A stretch of DNA of 64,000 nt, from NCBI RefSeq assembly GCF_001870515.1, contig NZ_MDGT01000003.1, positions 636,151-700,150 on the forward strand, in the 5' to 3' direction. The number at the start of each line of letters is the position of its first letter. Positions within the stretch are counted from its first letter, which is position 1. The position numbers and the translations under genes were made by a program. The DNA comes from Idiomarina sp. MD25a (GTDB lineage Bacteria; Pseudomonadota; Gammaproteobacteria; Enterobacterales; Alteromonadaceae). Positions 25,861 to 35,494 of this stretch are shown here, one piece after another. The notes below the pieces were generated by a model, which saw nothing but the letters and a program-made list of their open reading frames with translations, was not told where the DNA came from and did not search any database.

Positions 25861-27999
25861 ATGGCAAGTGGTGCTGCAAGACTGAACAATTTAAAAGGGC
25901 TGGCGCAAGCTAACTCGCACATAATTAAAGGGTTCGGTACCCCGCTGGCGGTGATGGCGATACTCGCGATGGTGGTGCTTCCCATTCCACCTATCTTGTT
26001 GGATATCCTCTTTTCATTCTCAATTACTCTTTCATTGGTGGTGATGCTGGTTGCGGTCTACACCCAACGTCCGCTCGATTTTGCCGCATTTCCTACGGTA
26101 TTGCTGATAGCGACCGTATTGCGCTTATCATTGAACGTAGCATCAACCCGTATCGTGTTACTCAATGGTCACGAGGGCCCTGGCGCCGCCGGTAGTGTTA
26201 TTGAGGCTTTTGGTAGTGTGGTCATCGGTGGTAACTATACTGTCGGTCTGGTGGTATTCGCCATTTTGGTCATCATCAACTTTATCGTAATCACCAAAGG
26301 TGCCGGCCGTATTTCTGAAGTCACTGCGCGCTTTACCCTTGATGCCATGCCGGGCAAACAGATGGCCATTGATGCAGATTTGAATGCCGGACTTATTAAT
26401 CAAGAGGAAGCGAAAGCGCGACGCAGCGACGTAACTCGTGAGGCTGACTTCTACGGCTCGATGGATGGTGCCAGTAAATTCGTAAAAGGAGATGCCATTG
26501 CCGGCATCTTAATCCTACTGATTAACGTTGTAGGCGGCTTCTTAATCGGCATGATCCAGCATGACTTGTCGTTTGGGCAAGCGATTGAAGTCTACACGCT
26601 GCTTACTATCGGTGACGGCTTAGTTGCACAAATTCCGGCACTGTTATTGTCTGTCGCAACCGCCATCATCATCACCCGTGAAAATGATACCAAGGACATG
26701 GGTGAAGCGGTTGTATTTCAACTGATTAACAACCCCAAAGTGCTTGTCATTTCAAGTGCAGTGCTATTTGCTATGGGCGTTATTCCAGGTATGCCGCACT
26801 TTGCTTTCTTATCGATGTCTGCAGTGCTCGCGGGCGCCGCTTATTACAAAATGCGTCATGCAGAAACTCAAGAAACTGAGCAAGTTGAGCAAAAGCAACA
26901 AGAACAACAGCAACAGTTAGCACAAAAAGAGTTGAGCTGGGACGATGTGCGTCACGTTGACACCCTCGGCTTAGAAGTAGGCTACCGCTTGATCCCGCTC
27001 GTTGATAGAAGCCAAGGTGGTGAACTGTTGTCGCGCATTAAAGGGGTGCGGAAGAAGCAATCACAAGAGTTCGGCTTTTTAGTACCGGCTGTGCATATCC
27101 GCGATAATCTCGATTTGGGTCCTAATAGCTATCGCATCACGCTCATGGGAGTCACCATGGGTGAGGCGGATATTCGTCATGACTGTGAATTAGCGATTAA
27201 TCCAGGCCAAGTGTTTGGTGAATTAGAAGGTGAGAAGACCACTGATCCAGCGTTTGGCCTCGAAGCGATTTGGATTAAACCAGAACAACGCGAAAACGCC
27301 CAAACCATGGGCTATACCGTGGTTGATGCAGCAACGGTTGTTGCCACGCATTTGAGTCAAATCGTCACAAACCACGCCTCGCAATTATTAGGGCATGAAG
27401 AAGCGCAAGAGCTACTGGATCGTTTGGGTCGCAGTCATCCTAAACTGGTCGAGGGCTTGGTACCCGATTTATTGTCACTCGGCAACTTTGTCAAAGTCTT
27501 ACAAAACCTGCTCGACGAAGGCATCGCTATCCGGGATATGCGGACCATTGCACAGACGCTTGTCGAATATGCAGGACGCACACAAGACACCGATGTGTTG
27601 ACCGCCGCGGTACGCATTTCCTTACGTCGGCTCATCGTTCAAGACATCTCCGAAGGGCAACAAGAATTGCCTGTCATTACTTTGGCGCCAGAGTTGGAAC
27701 AGATGTTGCATCAGTCATTGCAAGCCGCAGGCAATGAAGCCGAACAGCAAGGCGCAGGTATCGAACCTGGCTTGGCAGAACGCCTGCAGCAATCGTTGAA
27801 AGAGGTTCATCAACAACAAGAGATGAACGGCGAGCCATCGGTGTTACTGACATCAGGGCTATTGCGCTCAACGATGGCGCGTTTCGCGCGTCACGCAACT
27901 GACGGAATGCGGGTGCTGAGTTACCAAGAAATTCCAGATGATAAACAGATTCGAATTGTGAGTTCGATTGGCGGCCAACAACAGCCAGCGGCTCAGTGA
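25861..27999 (+). CDS. flhA: Flagellar export apparatus protein FlhA
   Basis: About 712 aa. ATG at 25861 is preferred (AGGA eight bases upstream); the in-frame TTG at 25840 has no such site. Eight membrane helices in residues about 25-330, with the FHIPEP-family loop RISEVTARFTLDAMPGKQ (about 155-175), then a linker rich in Glu/Gln (about 335-360) and the cytoplasmic C-terminal domain that docks chaperone-substrate complexes. Core of the flagellar type III export gate. flhB is not upstream here, so the usual flhB-flhA arrangement is broken. Confidence 0.97.
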   Translation: MASGAARLNNLKGLAQANSHIIKGFGTPLAVMAILAMVVLPIPPILLDILFSFSITLSLVVMLVAVYTQRPLDFAAFPTVLLIATVLRLSLNVASTRIVLLNGHEGPGAAGSVIEAFGSVVIGGNYTVGLVVFAILVIINFIVITKGAGRISEVTARFTLDAMPGKQMAIDADLNAGLINQEEAKARRSDVTREADFYGSMDGASKFVKGDAIAGILILLINVVGGFLIGMIQHDLSFGQAIEVYTLLTIGDGLVAQIPALLLSVATAIIITRENDTKDMGEAVVFQLINNPKVLVISSAVLFAMGVIPGMPHFAFLSMSAVLAGAAYYKMRHAETQETEQVEQKQQEQQQQLAQKELSWDDVRHVDTLGLEVGYRLIPLVDRSQGGELLSRIKGVRKKQSQEFGFLVPAVHIRDNLDLGPNSYRITLMGVTMGEADIRHDCELAINPGQVFGELEGEKTTDPAFGLEAIWIKPEQRENAQTMGYTVVDAATVVATHLSQIVTNHASQLLGHEEAQELLDRLGRSHPKLVEGLVPDLLSLGNFVKVLQNLLDEGIAIRDMRTIAQTLVEYAGRTQDTDVLTAAVRISLRRLIVQDISEGQQELPVITLAPELEQMLHQSLQAAGNEAEQQGAGIEPGLAERLQQSLKEVHQQQEMNGEPSVLLTSGLLRSTMARFARHATDGMRVLSYQEIPDDKQIRIVSSIGGQQQPAAQ

Positions 28000-28014
28000 T
28001 AGGGGGATTTACCT

Positions 28015-29346
28015 GTGAAAATGAAGCGCTTTTTTGCTGAGGATATGCGTCGTGCCTTATTGCAAGTTAAGGAAACGCTTGGACCGGATGCCGTTATCAT
28101 GTCGAATAAAAAGGTAAACGGTGGCGTTGAGATTGTCGCTGCAATTGATGGTGATGCAGAGCCTCAAGCATCGCAAGCAGCGGCACCCGCAGTCGAGTCG
28201 GCAGCGCAGAGCGATGAGTCGGAACGGTATGCTGAGCCAGCAAACTCGCTGGCAGAAATCTTGGCACGCCAGGCGCAACATCCAGCGATGCAGGCAGGCA
28301 ATGCAGAACCAAAGCCGGCACCCGAGCCTCAAACTGAGTCGGTCCAAGCCAGCGCCGAAGCGACCCGGGTACCCGATGAGCCCGAAGTTGATATCCCTGA
28401 CTATGTCGGCGGCGGTAGCGCTGCTGAAATCGCAGAACTGCGAGCGCAAATCAAGGGGGTTCAGAATTTGCTGCAACATCAGTTGAGCGGCTTGATGAAA
28501 CAAGAAATTGAGCGCGAAGAGCCAATGCGCGCTTTACTGACTCAACGTCTCATGACTATGGGTGTGAGTGAACGGATTGCCGATCAAATCGCCTGCTTTA
28601 TCCCCGAAGGCGATGACATCGAAGATAGCTGGGAGCAATCATTGCAATTATTGGAAGGCCAGCTTAACACCACCCATGACGATATTTTGACTCGTGGCGG
28701 CGCGGTTGCTTTAGTGGGGCCGACCGGAGTGGGTAAAACAACGACTATTGCTAAGTTAGCAGCCCGTTACGCACAACGACACGGCTCTGACTCAGTCGCG
28801 TTGATTACCACCGATACGTTTCGTATTGGCGCAAGCGAGCAACTGAAAGTTTATGGCCGTATTATTGGTTGTCCAGTTAAGGTGGCAAACGATGCCAAAG
28901 AGTTGGCTGATGCGATGCTGACATTGCGCGACAAACGCCTGATTTTGATAGATACCGCGGGCATGGGGCAGCGCGATAAACGCTTAAGTGAACAACTCGC
29001 GCAATTATTACAGAATAAACGTCTAAGAATTCGTCCATATTTGGTATTATCTTCAACATCACAAACACAGGTGTTGAACGATACGGTTAAGCAGTTCAAA
29101 ACATTGCCGTTGGCAGGATGCATTTTTACTAAACTAGACGAGTGTTTAAGTTTAGGTGAAAGCATCAGTGTTGCCATCGAGCAAGGGCTTGCGGTGGGTT
29201 ACTTAACCCATGGACAGCAAGTACCAGAAGACATTCGCGTGGCCGACGAGCACTACATGGTCACCGAAGCGGAGCGCTTATACGATAAAAGCATTTGTTC
29301 GAATGTGTCAGACATGCCAAAATCAAATTGGCAGGCCGTTCAATAA
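28015..29346 (+). CDS. flhF: Flagellar placement GTPase FlhF
   Basis: 443 aa SRP-type GTPase. GTG start at 28015 gives MKMKRFFAEDM, matching the family. N-terminal B domain, then an Ala/Pro/Glu-rich spacer (about 45-125), an N domain, and the G domain with GPTGVGKTTT (about residue 235), DTFRIGA, DTAGMGQ and TKLDE. It marks the cell pole for flagellum assembly; supports a polar flagellum. Confidence 0.97.
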   Translation: MKMKRFFAEDMRRALLQVKETLGPDAVIMSNKKVNGGVEIVAAIDGDAEPQASQAAAPAVESAAQSDESERYAEPANSLAEILARQAQHPAMQAGNAEPKPAPEPQTESVQASAEATRVPDEPEVDIPDYVGGGSAAEIAELRAQIKGVQNLLQHQLSGLMKQEIEREEPMRALLTQRLMTMGVSERIADQIACFIPEGDDIEDSWEQSLQLLEGQLNTTHDDILTRGGAVALVGPTGVGKTTTIAKLAARYAQRHGSDSVALITTDTFRIGASEQLKVYGRIIGCPVKVANDAKELADAMLTLRDKRLILIDTAGMGQRDKRLSEQLAQLLQNKRLRIRPYLVLSSTSQTQVLNDTVKQFKTLPLAGCIFTKLDECLSLGESISVAIEQGLAVGYLTHGQQVPEDIRVADEHYMVTEAERLYDKSICSNVSDMPKSNWQAVQ

Positions 29347-29394
29347 AAGGTCATCGATTAATCAAGCATTAACCAGCAGTAAGAGTTAGAGCGC

Positions 29395-30267
29395 ATGGAT
29401 CAAGCTAGTGGCTTAAGAAAGATGAAACAAAGTAAAGTCAAAGTCATTGCAGTAACGGGTGGTAAAGGCGGTGTGGGTAAAACCAACATCTCTTTAAACA
29501 TGGCGATTGCAATGGCAGAGCAAGGCAAACGGGTATTGGTGCTAGACGCTGATTTAGGTCTCGCCAATGTCGATGTCATGCTCGGACTGCGCGTGCAAAA
29601 GAATCTTTCTCATGTGCTCAGTGGGCAAGCCGAACTCAAAGACATCCTGATAGAAGGCCCTGCAGGTATCAAAATTGTACCGGCCACTTCAGGCACCCGT
29701 TCGATGATTGACCTTGACGAAACGCAACACGCCGAGTTGATTCGCGCTTTTAGCGACCTACAAGGTGACTTTGACGTGTTGGTCATTGATACCGCAGCGG
29801 GTATCGGTAATACCGTTGTGCGGTTTGCCCGCGCTGCTCAAGATGTAATGCTAGTAGTTTGTGATGAGCCGACCTCAATTACCGATGCTTACGCACTGAT
29901 GAAAGTGCTCAGCAAAGAACAGGATGTGTTCAAGTTTAAAGTCGTTGCCAATATGGTGCGTAACCTAAGGGAAGGCCAATTGCTGTTTAATAAGTTGACT
30001 AAGGTCACTGATAGGTTTTTGGATGTCGCGTTAGAATTAGCCGCCATTATCCCGTTTGACGATAACATTCGTTTGGCGGTGCGAAAGCAAAAGCCATTAG
30101 TACTTATGCAGCCTCGTTCGCCTGCCTCATTAGCCATTAAAGCCCTTGCGCAGCGTGCGCTTGACTGGCCGGTACCTGCGCAAGCAGGCGGGCATTTGGA
30201 ATTTTTTCTTGAACAATTAATAGGATCGGCCGATAACGGTAAGAAGCAGGATGTTGCCAATGAATAA
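29395..30267 (+). CDS. flhG: MinD-like flagellar number regulator FlhG (FleN)
   Basis: 290 aa. Deviant Walker A KGGVGKT at about residue 24, LDADLGLANVD, and a switch motif DTAAGI. It has an N-terminal basic extension and a C-terminal amphipathic tail expected to bind membrane. It limits flagellar number by stimulating FlhF GTPase and restraining the RpoN activator. Its end overlaps the start of fliA. Confidence 0.96.
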   Translation: MDQASGLRKMKQSKVKVIAVTGGKGGVGKTNISLNMAIAMAEQGKRVLVLDADLGLANVDVMLGLRVQKNLSHVLSGQAELKDILIEGPAGIKIVPATSGTRSMIDLDETQHAELIRAFSDLQGDFDVLVIDTAAGIGNTVVRFARAAQDVMLVVCDEPTSITDAYALMKVLSKEQDVFKFKVVANMVRNLREGQLLFNKLTKVTDRFLDVALELAAIIPFDDNIRLAVRKQKPLVLMQPRSPASLAIKALAQRALDWPVPAQAGGHLEFFLEQLIGSADNGKKQDVANE

Positions 30268-30985
30268 AGCCGCTGTTTACAGTGCCCATGCTGATAATCG
30301 TCAAGCGATTATCGAGCAACATACGGGGCTCGTGAAGCGAATCGCGCATCACATGATGGCGCGCCTACCCGCGAGCGTACAAGTCGATGACTTGATCCAA
30401 TCCGGTATGATTGGCTTATTGGAAGCAGCTAGAAATTTTGATAACAGCAAAGGCGCAAGTTTTGAGACTTTTGCTGGCATTCGTATTCGTGGTGCTATGC
30501 TCGACGAAATCCGTCGCGGCGATTGGGCACCACGGTCGGTGCATCGTAACCATCGACGTGTGCTAGAAGCGATCCGCCAAGTCGAGAATGACACGGGGCG
30601 TGATGCTAAAGATACGGAAGTTGCGGAAAAGTTAGAAATGTCGCTTGAGGAATACCACGCTATTCTGCGTGATGTTAACTCGGGACGAATTATTGGCATC
30701 GAAGACCTGGGCGTCTCGGAAGATGTCATCGTGCCTGAACAAGTAACAGGCACTAACTATGAGCCGCAAAAGGATGTAGAGAACGATGCGTTTCACCGCG
30801 CACTGGTGGACACCATCTCTGGCTTACCTGAACGTGAAGCCTTAGTGCTTTCGTTGTATTATGATGAGGAACTGAACCTAAAAGAAATTGGGGAAGTGCT
30901 CAGCGTGAGTGAATCACGTGTTAGTCAAATTCATAGCCAAGCGATGATGCGCTTAAAAACGCGTATGCAAAGCTGGGTTGAGTAA
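30260..30985 (+). CDS. fliA: Flagellar sigma factor sigma-28
   Basis: About 241 aa, start MNKAAVYS at 30260 (an in-frame ATG at 30251 is possible). Regions 2 (VDDLIQSGMIGLLEAARNF, quoted by its two halves), 3 (RAMLDEIRRGDWAPRSVHR-type stretch) and 4 (LPEREALVLSLYYDEEL... SESRVSQIH) are all present. It drives late flagellar genes. It is placed after flhG, as in Vibrio and Pseudomonas, with cheY next. Confidence 0.96.
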   Translation: MNKAAVYSAHADNRQAIIEQHTGLVKRIAHHMMARLPASVQVDDLIQSGMIGLLEAARNFDNSKGASFETFAGIRIRGAMLDEIRRGDWAPRSVHRNHRRVLEAIRQVENDTGRDAKDTEVAEKLEMSLEEYHAILRDVNSGRIIGIEDLGVSEDVIVPEQVTGTNYEPQKDVENDAFHRALVDTISGLPEREALVLSLYYDEELNLKEIGEVLSVSESRVSQIHSQAMMRLKTRMQSWVE

Positions 30986-31021
30986 TTGTCGTAGTAATCG
31001 AGAGCCCAAGTGGAGGGAGCT

Positions 31022-31405
31022 TTGGATAAAAACATGAAAATTCTTGTTGTTGATGACTTTTCAACAATGAGACGAATCATCAAAAACCTTCTTCGCGACC
31101 TTGGATTTACCAACATCCAAGAAGCTGACGATGGCAACACCGCCTTACCGATGCTCCAGCAAGGTGACTTTGACTTTGTTGTCACTGACTGGAACATGCC
31201 AGGGATGCAAGGTATCGACTTACTTAAAGAAATTCGTAAAGACGATGACCTCGCGCACTTGCCGGTATTGATGGTGACCGCAGAAGCTAAACGCGAGCAG
31301 ATTATTCAAGCCGCACAAGCGGGTGTTAATGGGTACATCGTTAAACCTTTCACAGCTGTCACGTTGAAAGAGAAGCTCGATAAAATCTTTGAACGCATCA
31401 GTTAA
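31022..31405 (+). CDS. cheY: Chemotaxis response regulator CheY
   Basis: About 127 aa. The TTG at 31022 gives [14 protein letters not shown], matching polar-flagellate CheY, with GGAG six bases upstream; the longer GTG start at 31010 lies within the ribosome-binding region. It has the acid pocket VVDDFS, phosphorylated Asp in VTDWNMPG (about residue 56), Thr in MVTAEA and Lys in IVKPFT. Phospho-CheY binds the flagellar switch. The stop overlaps cheZ (TAATG). Confidence 0.97.
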   Translation: MDKNMKILVVDDFSTMRRIIKNLLRDLGFTNIQEADDGNTALPMLQQGDFDFVVTDWNMPGMQGIDLLKEIRKDDDLAHLPVLMVTAEAKREQIIQAAQAGVNGYIVKPFTAVTLKEKLDKIFERIS

Positions 31406-32157
31406 TGAGTGCGGTTATGTCAAAATCATCGGCAAATATATCGCTCCAGCAAGCGCAGCAACTGGTTGAATGGCTAGAAGCGGGCGAGCAAGCCAAAGCC
31501 GATCAATGGCTTGACGACTTTCGCGAGGAGCGTGATGACAAACTCTTCACGTCGGTAGGGCAACTGACTCGCGATCTCCACGAAGCACTGCAAGATTTCC
31601 AACTCGATCCGCGGATTATGCAGTTAACGCAGGATGACCTGCCCGACGCACAAAACCGTCTGCAATACGTTATCGAAAAGACAGAGGACGCTGCTAACCG
31701 AACCATGGATGCGGTCGAAGCCTGCTTACCGATGACTGACGAAATGCATCAGCGCGTCGAACAAGTCATGCCGGCTTGGCAGCGGTTGATGAGTAACGAT
31801 ATTCAGTTGCACGAATTCAAAGAAATGTGTCACCAAGTCGATGCGTTAATGCGTGAATGTGGTCAAAATATGCCGCAAATTCATGGCTTAATGACCGAAG
31901 TGTTAATGGCGCAAGATTATCAAGATATTACCGGTCAAATCATCCGTCGAGTGATTCAGCTCGTAGAAGATGTCGAGAAAAATTTGATCGAACTTCTCAA
32001 GTTGTTTGGTGAGGAACAGAAATCTCAAGCTAAACAAAATGTAAAAGCAGTCGATAAGAGTGCAGCAGAAGGACCTGTGATTAACCCAGAACAACGTGAT
32101 GATGTCGTCGAGAATCAGGATGACGTAGACGATTTATTATCTAGCTTAGGTTTCTAG
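31405..32157 (+). CDS. cheZ: CheY phosphatase CheZ
   Basis: 250 aa, somewhat longer than E. coli CheZ. The long four-helix bundle contains AQDYQDITGQ with the catalytic Gln (about residue 170), and the C-terminal peptide VDDLLSSLGF that docks phospho-CheY. It dephosphorylates CheY. An alternative ATG is at 31417. Confidence 0.95.
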   Translation: MSAVMSKSSANISLQQAQQLVEWLEAGEQAKADQWLDDFREERDDKLFTSVGQLTRDLHEALQDFQLDPRIMQLTQDDLPDAQNRLQYVIEKTEDAANRTMDAVEACLPMTDEMHQRVEQVMPAWQRLMSNDIQLHEFKEMCHQVDALMRECGQNMPQIHGLMTEVLMAQDYQDITGQIIRRVIQLVEDVEKNLIELLKLFGEEQKSQAKQNVKAVDKSAAEGPVINPEQRDDVVENQDDVDDLLSSLGF

Positions 32158-32170
32158 GAGAGAGCAGCGC

Positions 32171-34315
32171 ATGAGCTTTGAGATGGACGAAGACATCTTA
32201 CAGGATTTCTTGATCGAGGCGGCAGAAATCCTCGAGCAGTTATCCGAGCAACTCGTTCAATTAGAAAACGACCCCGAGAACAAAGAGCTCCTAAACGCCA
32301 TCTTTAGAGGTTTCCACACCGTTAAAGGTGGGGCCGGTTTCTTATCGGTTTCCGCGTTGGTTGATACCTGTCACGGTGCGGAAAATGTTTTCGATACCTT
32401 ACGTAATGGTCAACGTTCTGTTTCGGCTGACTTGATGGATGTGATCCTGCAAGCGTTGGACACCATTAATGCCCAGTTTGCTCAATTACAAGCGCGTGAA
32501 GAACCCGAAGCGGCCGATAGCGAGCTACTCGAGACGCTGCACAAGCTTTCCCAACCCGAATCGGAAGACGAAATCGCCGACGATACCGACGTACGTAGCG
32601 CCTCTGGCGCGACAGGCGATGCCTCCGCCGACACCGAAACCGACGACGATACCGACGTACCTAGCGCCTCTGGCACGGCAGACGATGCCTCCGTCGACGA
32701 CATCCAAGAAGACGAATTCGAAGCCTTACTTGACGAACTCCACGGCAAAGGGCAAGGACCCGGTGCCAATAAATCGTCAGGTAGTGAGCCGTCAAAAGAT
32801 CAAAGTAAAGCAAGTAGCAAAGACGGTGACGACGAAATCACCGATGATGAATTTGAAGCCTTACTGGATGAGCTGCATGGTTCAGGTAAAGCACCGACCA
32901 GTGCTGAGAAAAAGCAAGAAGAGCAGAAGTCTGTTAGTAAGAGCGATAGCGATGAAATCACAGATGATGAATTTGAAGCGCTGTTAGACGATTTACACGG
33001 CAAAGGACAAGCGCCTAAGGTTGATAAAGCGGCTGCTAAACAACCAGAAGCGCAAAAACCAGCGCCGAAAAAACCGCAAGCTAAACAACCAGAGCCGAAG
33101 AAGCCAGAGGCAAAGAAAGCCGCTGCGCCACCACCGCCTCCTGCCGAAACCACGGTGCGCGTGGATACTAAACGACTCGATGAAATCATGAATATGGTCG
33201 GTGAGCTCGTGTTGGTGCGTAACCGATTATTGAGCTTGAGCAATAATGACGATCAAAAACACGAAGAGATGAGTAAAGCCATCTCTAACCTCGACGTGGT
33301 TACGGGTGACCTGCAAGGCGCGGTGATGAAAACACGCATGCAGCCCATCAAGAAAGTCTTTGGTCGCTTCCCCCGTGTCGTGCGCGATCTGGCGCGTAGC
33401 TTGAAGAAAGAAATTAACCTCGAAATGTACGGCGAAGATACCGATCTCGACAAAAACCTTGTCGAGGCATTGGCGGATCCGCTAGTGCACTTGGTGCGTA
33501 ACTCTGTCGACCATGGCATCGAAATGCCAGATGACCGCCAAGCGAAGGGTAAACCGCGCGAAGGAACTGTGACTTTATCGGCGTCGCAAGAAGGCGATCA
33601 CATTATGCTGTCTATCAAGGATGACGGTGCCGGCATGGATGCTGAAAAGCTCAAGCAAATTGCGATTAAACGCGGTGTGCTTGATGAAGATGCAGCGGCT
33701 CGTTTATCCAACGAAGATGCTTACAACCTGATTTTTGCGGCGGGCTTTTCAACTAAAGAGCAAGTATCCGATATCTCAGGTCGTGGCGTGGGCATGGATG
33801 TGGTGAAAACCAAAATTAGTCAGCTCAACGGCAGCATTAAAATCGATTCAGAGCTTGGTAAAGGCACAGAATTACTAATTAAGGTACCGCTGACCCTCGC
33901 TATTTTGCCAACCTTAATGGTCGAAGTGAAAGAGCAAACTTTTGCGTTACCGTTGGCAGTGGTCAGTGAGATTATTGATCTTGATATGTCGAAGACCAAT
34001 ACCGTCGATGGCCAACTGACACTGATCGTGCGTAAACGCGCTATTCCACTGTTCTTCTTAGAGCACTGGCTGACCCGTACGCCTGAGCGTAACAAGCGCA
34101 ACGAAAATGGTCATGTGGTGGTCGTTCAAATCGGCAACCAGCAAGTCGGCTTTGTTGTTGATGCGTTAATCGGTCAAGAAGAAGTCGTCATCAAGCCATT
34201 AGATAAGTTATTGCAAGGTACGCCAGGTATGGCCGGTGCAACAATCACCAGCGATGGTGGTATCGCATTGATTATCGATGTACCGAGCATGCTGAAGTAC
34301 TACGCAAAACGATAA
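32171..34315 (+). CDS. cheA: Chemotaxis histidine kinase CheA with a repeat-bearing linker
   Basis: 714 aa. The P1/HPt domain has the phosphorylated His in FHTVKGGAGF (His49). P3 begins near residue 325 (RVDTKRLDEIMNMVGELV), P4 ATPase has HLVRNSVDHG, DDGAGMD and GRGVGMDVV, and P5/CheW-like domain is C-terminal. Residues about 125-320 show no recognisable P2 domain: they are acidic then Lys/Pro/Glu rich and carry three copies of a D-E-F-E-A-L-L-D-(E/D)-L-H-G motif. In Vibrio a CheA linker segment (LID) binds ParP; the repeats may serve that role (inference). Confidence 0.96.
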   Translation: MSFEMDEDILQDFLIEAAEILEQLSEQLVQLENDPENKELLNAIFRGFHTVKGGAGFLSVSALVDTCHGAENVFDTLRNGQRSVSADLMDVILQALDTINAQFAQLQAREEPEAADSELLETLHKLSQPESEDEIADDTDVRSASGATGDASADTETDDDTDVPSASGTADDASVDDIQEDEFEALLDELHGKGQGPGANKSSGSEPSKDQSKASSKDGDDEITDDEFEALLDELHGSGKAPTSAEKKQEEQKSVSKSDSDEITDDEFEALLDDLHGKGQAPKVDKAAAKQPEAQKPAPKKPQAKQPEPKKPEAKKAAAPPPPPAETTVRVDTKRLDEIMNMVGELVLVRNRLLSLSNNDDQKHEEMSKAISNLDVVTGDLQGAVMKTRMQPIKKVFGRFPRVVRDLARSLKKEINLEMYGEDTDLDKNLVEALADPLVHLVRNSVDHGIEMPDDRQAKGKPREGTVTLSASQEGDHIMLSIKDDGAGMDAEKLKQIAIKRGVLDEDAAARLSNEDAYNLIFAAGFSTKEQVSDISGRGVGMDVVKTKISQLNGSIKIDSELGKGTELLIKVPLTLAILPTLMVEVKEQTFALPLAVVSEIIDLDMSKTNTVDGQLTLIVRKRAIPLFFLEHWLTRTPERNKRNENGHVVVVQIGNQQVGFVVDALIGQEEVVIKPLDKLLQGTPGMAGATITSDGGIALIIDVPSMLKYYAKR
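32579..32699 (+). repeat. Tandem 66-bp duplication in the cheA linker
   Basis: Two copies of about 55 bases start 66 bases apart (32579 and 32645), encoding D-T-D-V-x-S-A-S-G-x-x-x-D-A-S twice. Only a few substitutions separate them, suggesting a recent in-frame duplication. Confidence 0.8.
32711..33009 (+). repeat. Three-copy DEFEALLDELHG motif in CheA
   Basis: The copies are at about 32711-32755, 32834-32886 and 32953-33009, spaced by about 120 bases. The protein motif (I)-T-D-D-E-F-E-A-L-L-D-E/D-L-H-G is nearly identical, while the DNA uses different codons, so the protein is conserved rather than the DNA freshly duplicated. Confidence 0.85.
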
Positions 34316-34330
34316 CGGGTAACACTAAAA

Positions 34331-35491
34331 ATGACAGTGAGTGTTTTAGTGGTCGATGACTCGGCGTTTTTCCGACGCCGAGTAACAGAGATTCTTGAAA
34401 GCAACAGCCAGATAAAGGTCATTGGCTCGGCTAATGACGGGCGTCAAGCGGTGGAACAAGCAAAGAGCTTACGTCCCGATGTGATCACCATGGATATTGA
34501 GATGCCCGTCATGAATGGCATCGATGCGGTCCGCGAAATCATGCGCGACGCGCCGTGTCCTATTTTAATGTTCAGCTCACTTACCCACGAGGGTGCAACG
34601 GCGACATTGAATGCATTAGAAGCCGGAGCCGCCGATTTCTTACCGAAAAAGTTTGAAGATGTCGCGCGTAATCGTGAGGAAGCGGTAAAGACGCTACAAG
34701 ATCGTGTAATAGCTATCGCGGGGAAACCGGCGGTGCGCCGCTCAACACCTTCGCGTCCTTCGGCAACGACGCGTGCAACTGAATCGACTAGCGAACGCCC
34801 GTCGCTCAACCGGTTTGCGCGCAAAACGCCACCACCGACACGGAGCTCAACGCGAGAGCCCGAGCCACCCACTACCCGTGTTACGACCGAACGCCTTACG
34901 ATTAATCGCGCGTATCAGGTGTTGGCAATTGGCACATCGACCGGTGGGCCGGTCGCACTGCAAAAGATATTGACCCAGCTCCCGGCAAACTTTCCCTATC
35001 CGATTGTGATGGTGCAGCATATGCCGGCTGCTTTTACTAAAGCCTTTTCGCAGCGGTTAGATGGGCTTTGTAAAATTAGCGTACGTGAGGCAGAAGATGG
35101 CGACAGTTTACAGCCGGGCGTGGCTTATTTAGCACCGGGTGGCAAGCAGATGCTTGTTGAAGGTCGTGCAGGCGCAGCGCGTTTGCGCGTGCGCGAGGAT
35201 AATTCCGGCCGCGTAACCTATAAGCCCAGTGTTGATTTGACCTTTGCCAGCCTCTCGAAAGTTTATGGTGGCAAAGTGTTGGGTGTTATTTTGACAGGCA
35301 TGGGTGCTGATGGCCGAGAAGGAGCACGCATGTTGAAAGATCAGGGCGCAACAATATGGGCACAAGATGAAGCGAGCTGCGTGGTCTATGGTATGCCACA
35401 AGCGGTCGCCAGTGCCGGTATTTCATCACGTAATGTCAGTCTTAATCAAATGGGCAGTGCGCTACTGACCGAAGTCGGTTACGGAGACTAG
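34331..35491 (+). CDS. cheB: Protein-glutamate methylesterase CheB
   Basis: 386 aa. Receiver domain with phosphorylated Asp in TMDIEMP (about residue 54), a long Arg/Thr/Pro-rich linker (about 130-190), and the methylesterase domain with Ser in GTSTGGP, His in QHMP and Asp in GMGADG. It demethylates chemoreceptors; no cheR lies in this cluster. Confidence 0.97.
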   Translation: MTVSVLVVDDSAFFRRRVTEILESNSQIKVIGSANDGRQAVEQAKSLRPDVITMDIEMPVMNGIDAVREIMRDAPCPILMFSSLTHEGATATLNALEAGAADFLPKKFEDVARNREEAVKTLQDRVIAIAGKPAVRRSTPSRPSATTRATESTSERPSLNRFARKTPPPTRSSTREPEPPTTRVTTERLTINRAYQVLAIGTSTGGPVALQKILTQLPANFPYPIVMVQHMPAAFTKAFSQRLDGLCKISVREAEDGDSLQPGVAYLAPGGKQMLVEGRAGAARLRVREDNSGRVTYKPSVDLTFASLSKVYGGKVLGVILTGMGADGREGARMLKDQGATIWAQDEASCVVYGMPQAVASAGISSRNVSLNQMGSALLTEVGYGD

Positions 35492-35494
35492 CCC

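Noticed and set aside
32482-33243. Ser-rich minus-strand frames opposite the cheA linker
   Set aside because: They are complements of acidic repeats, with no ribosome-binding site or domain.
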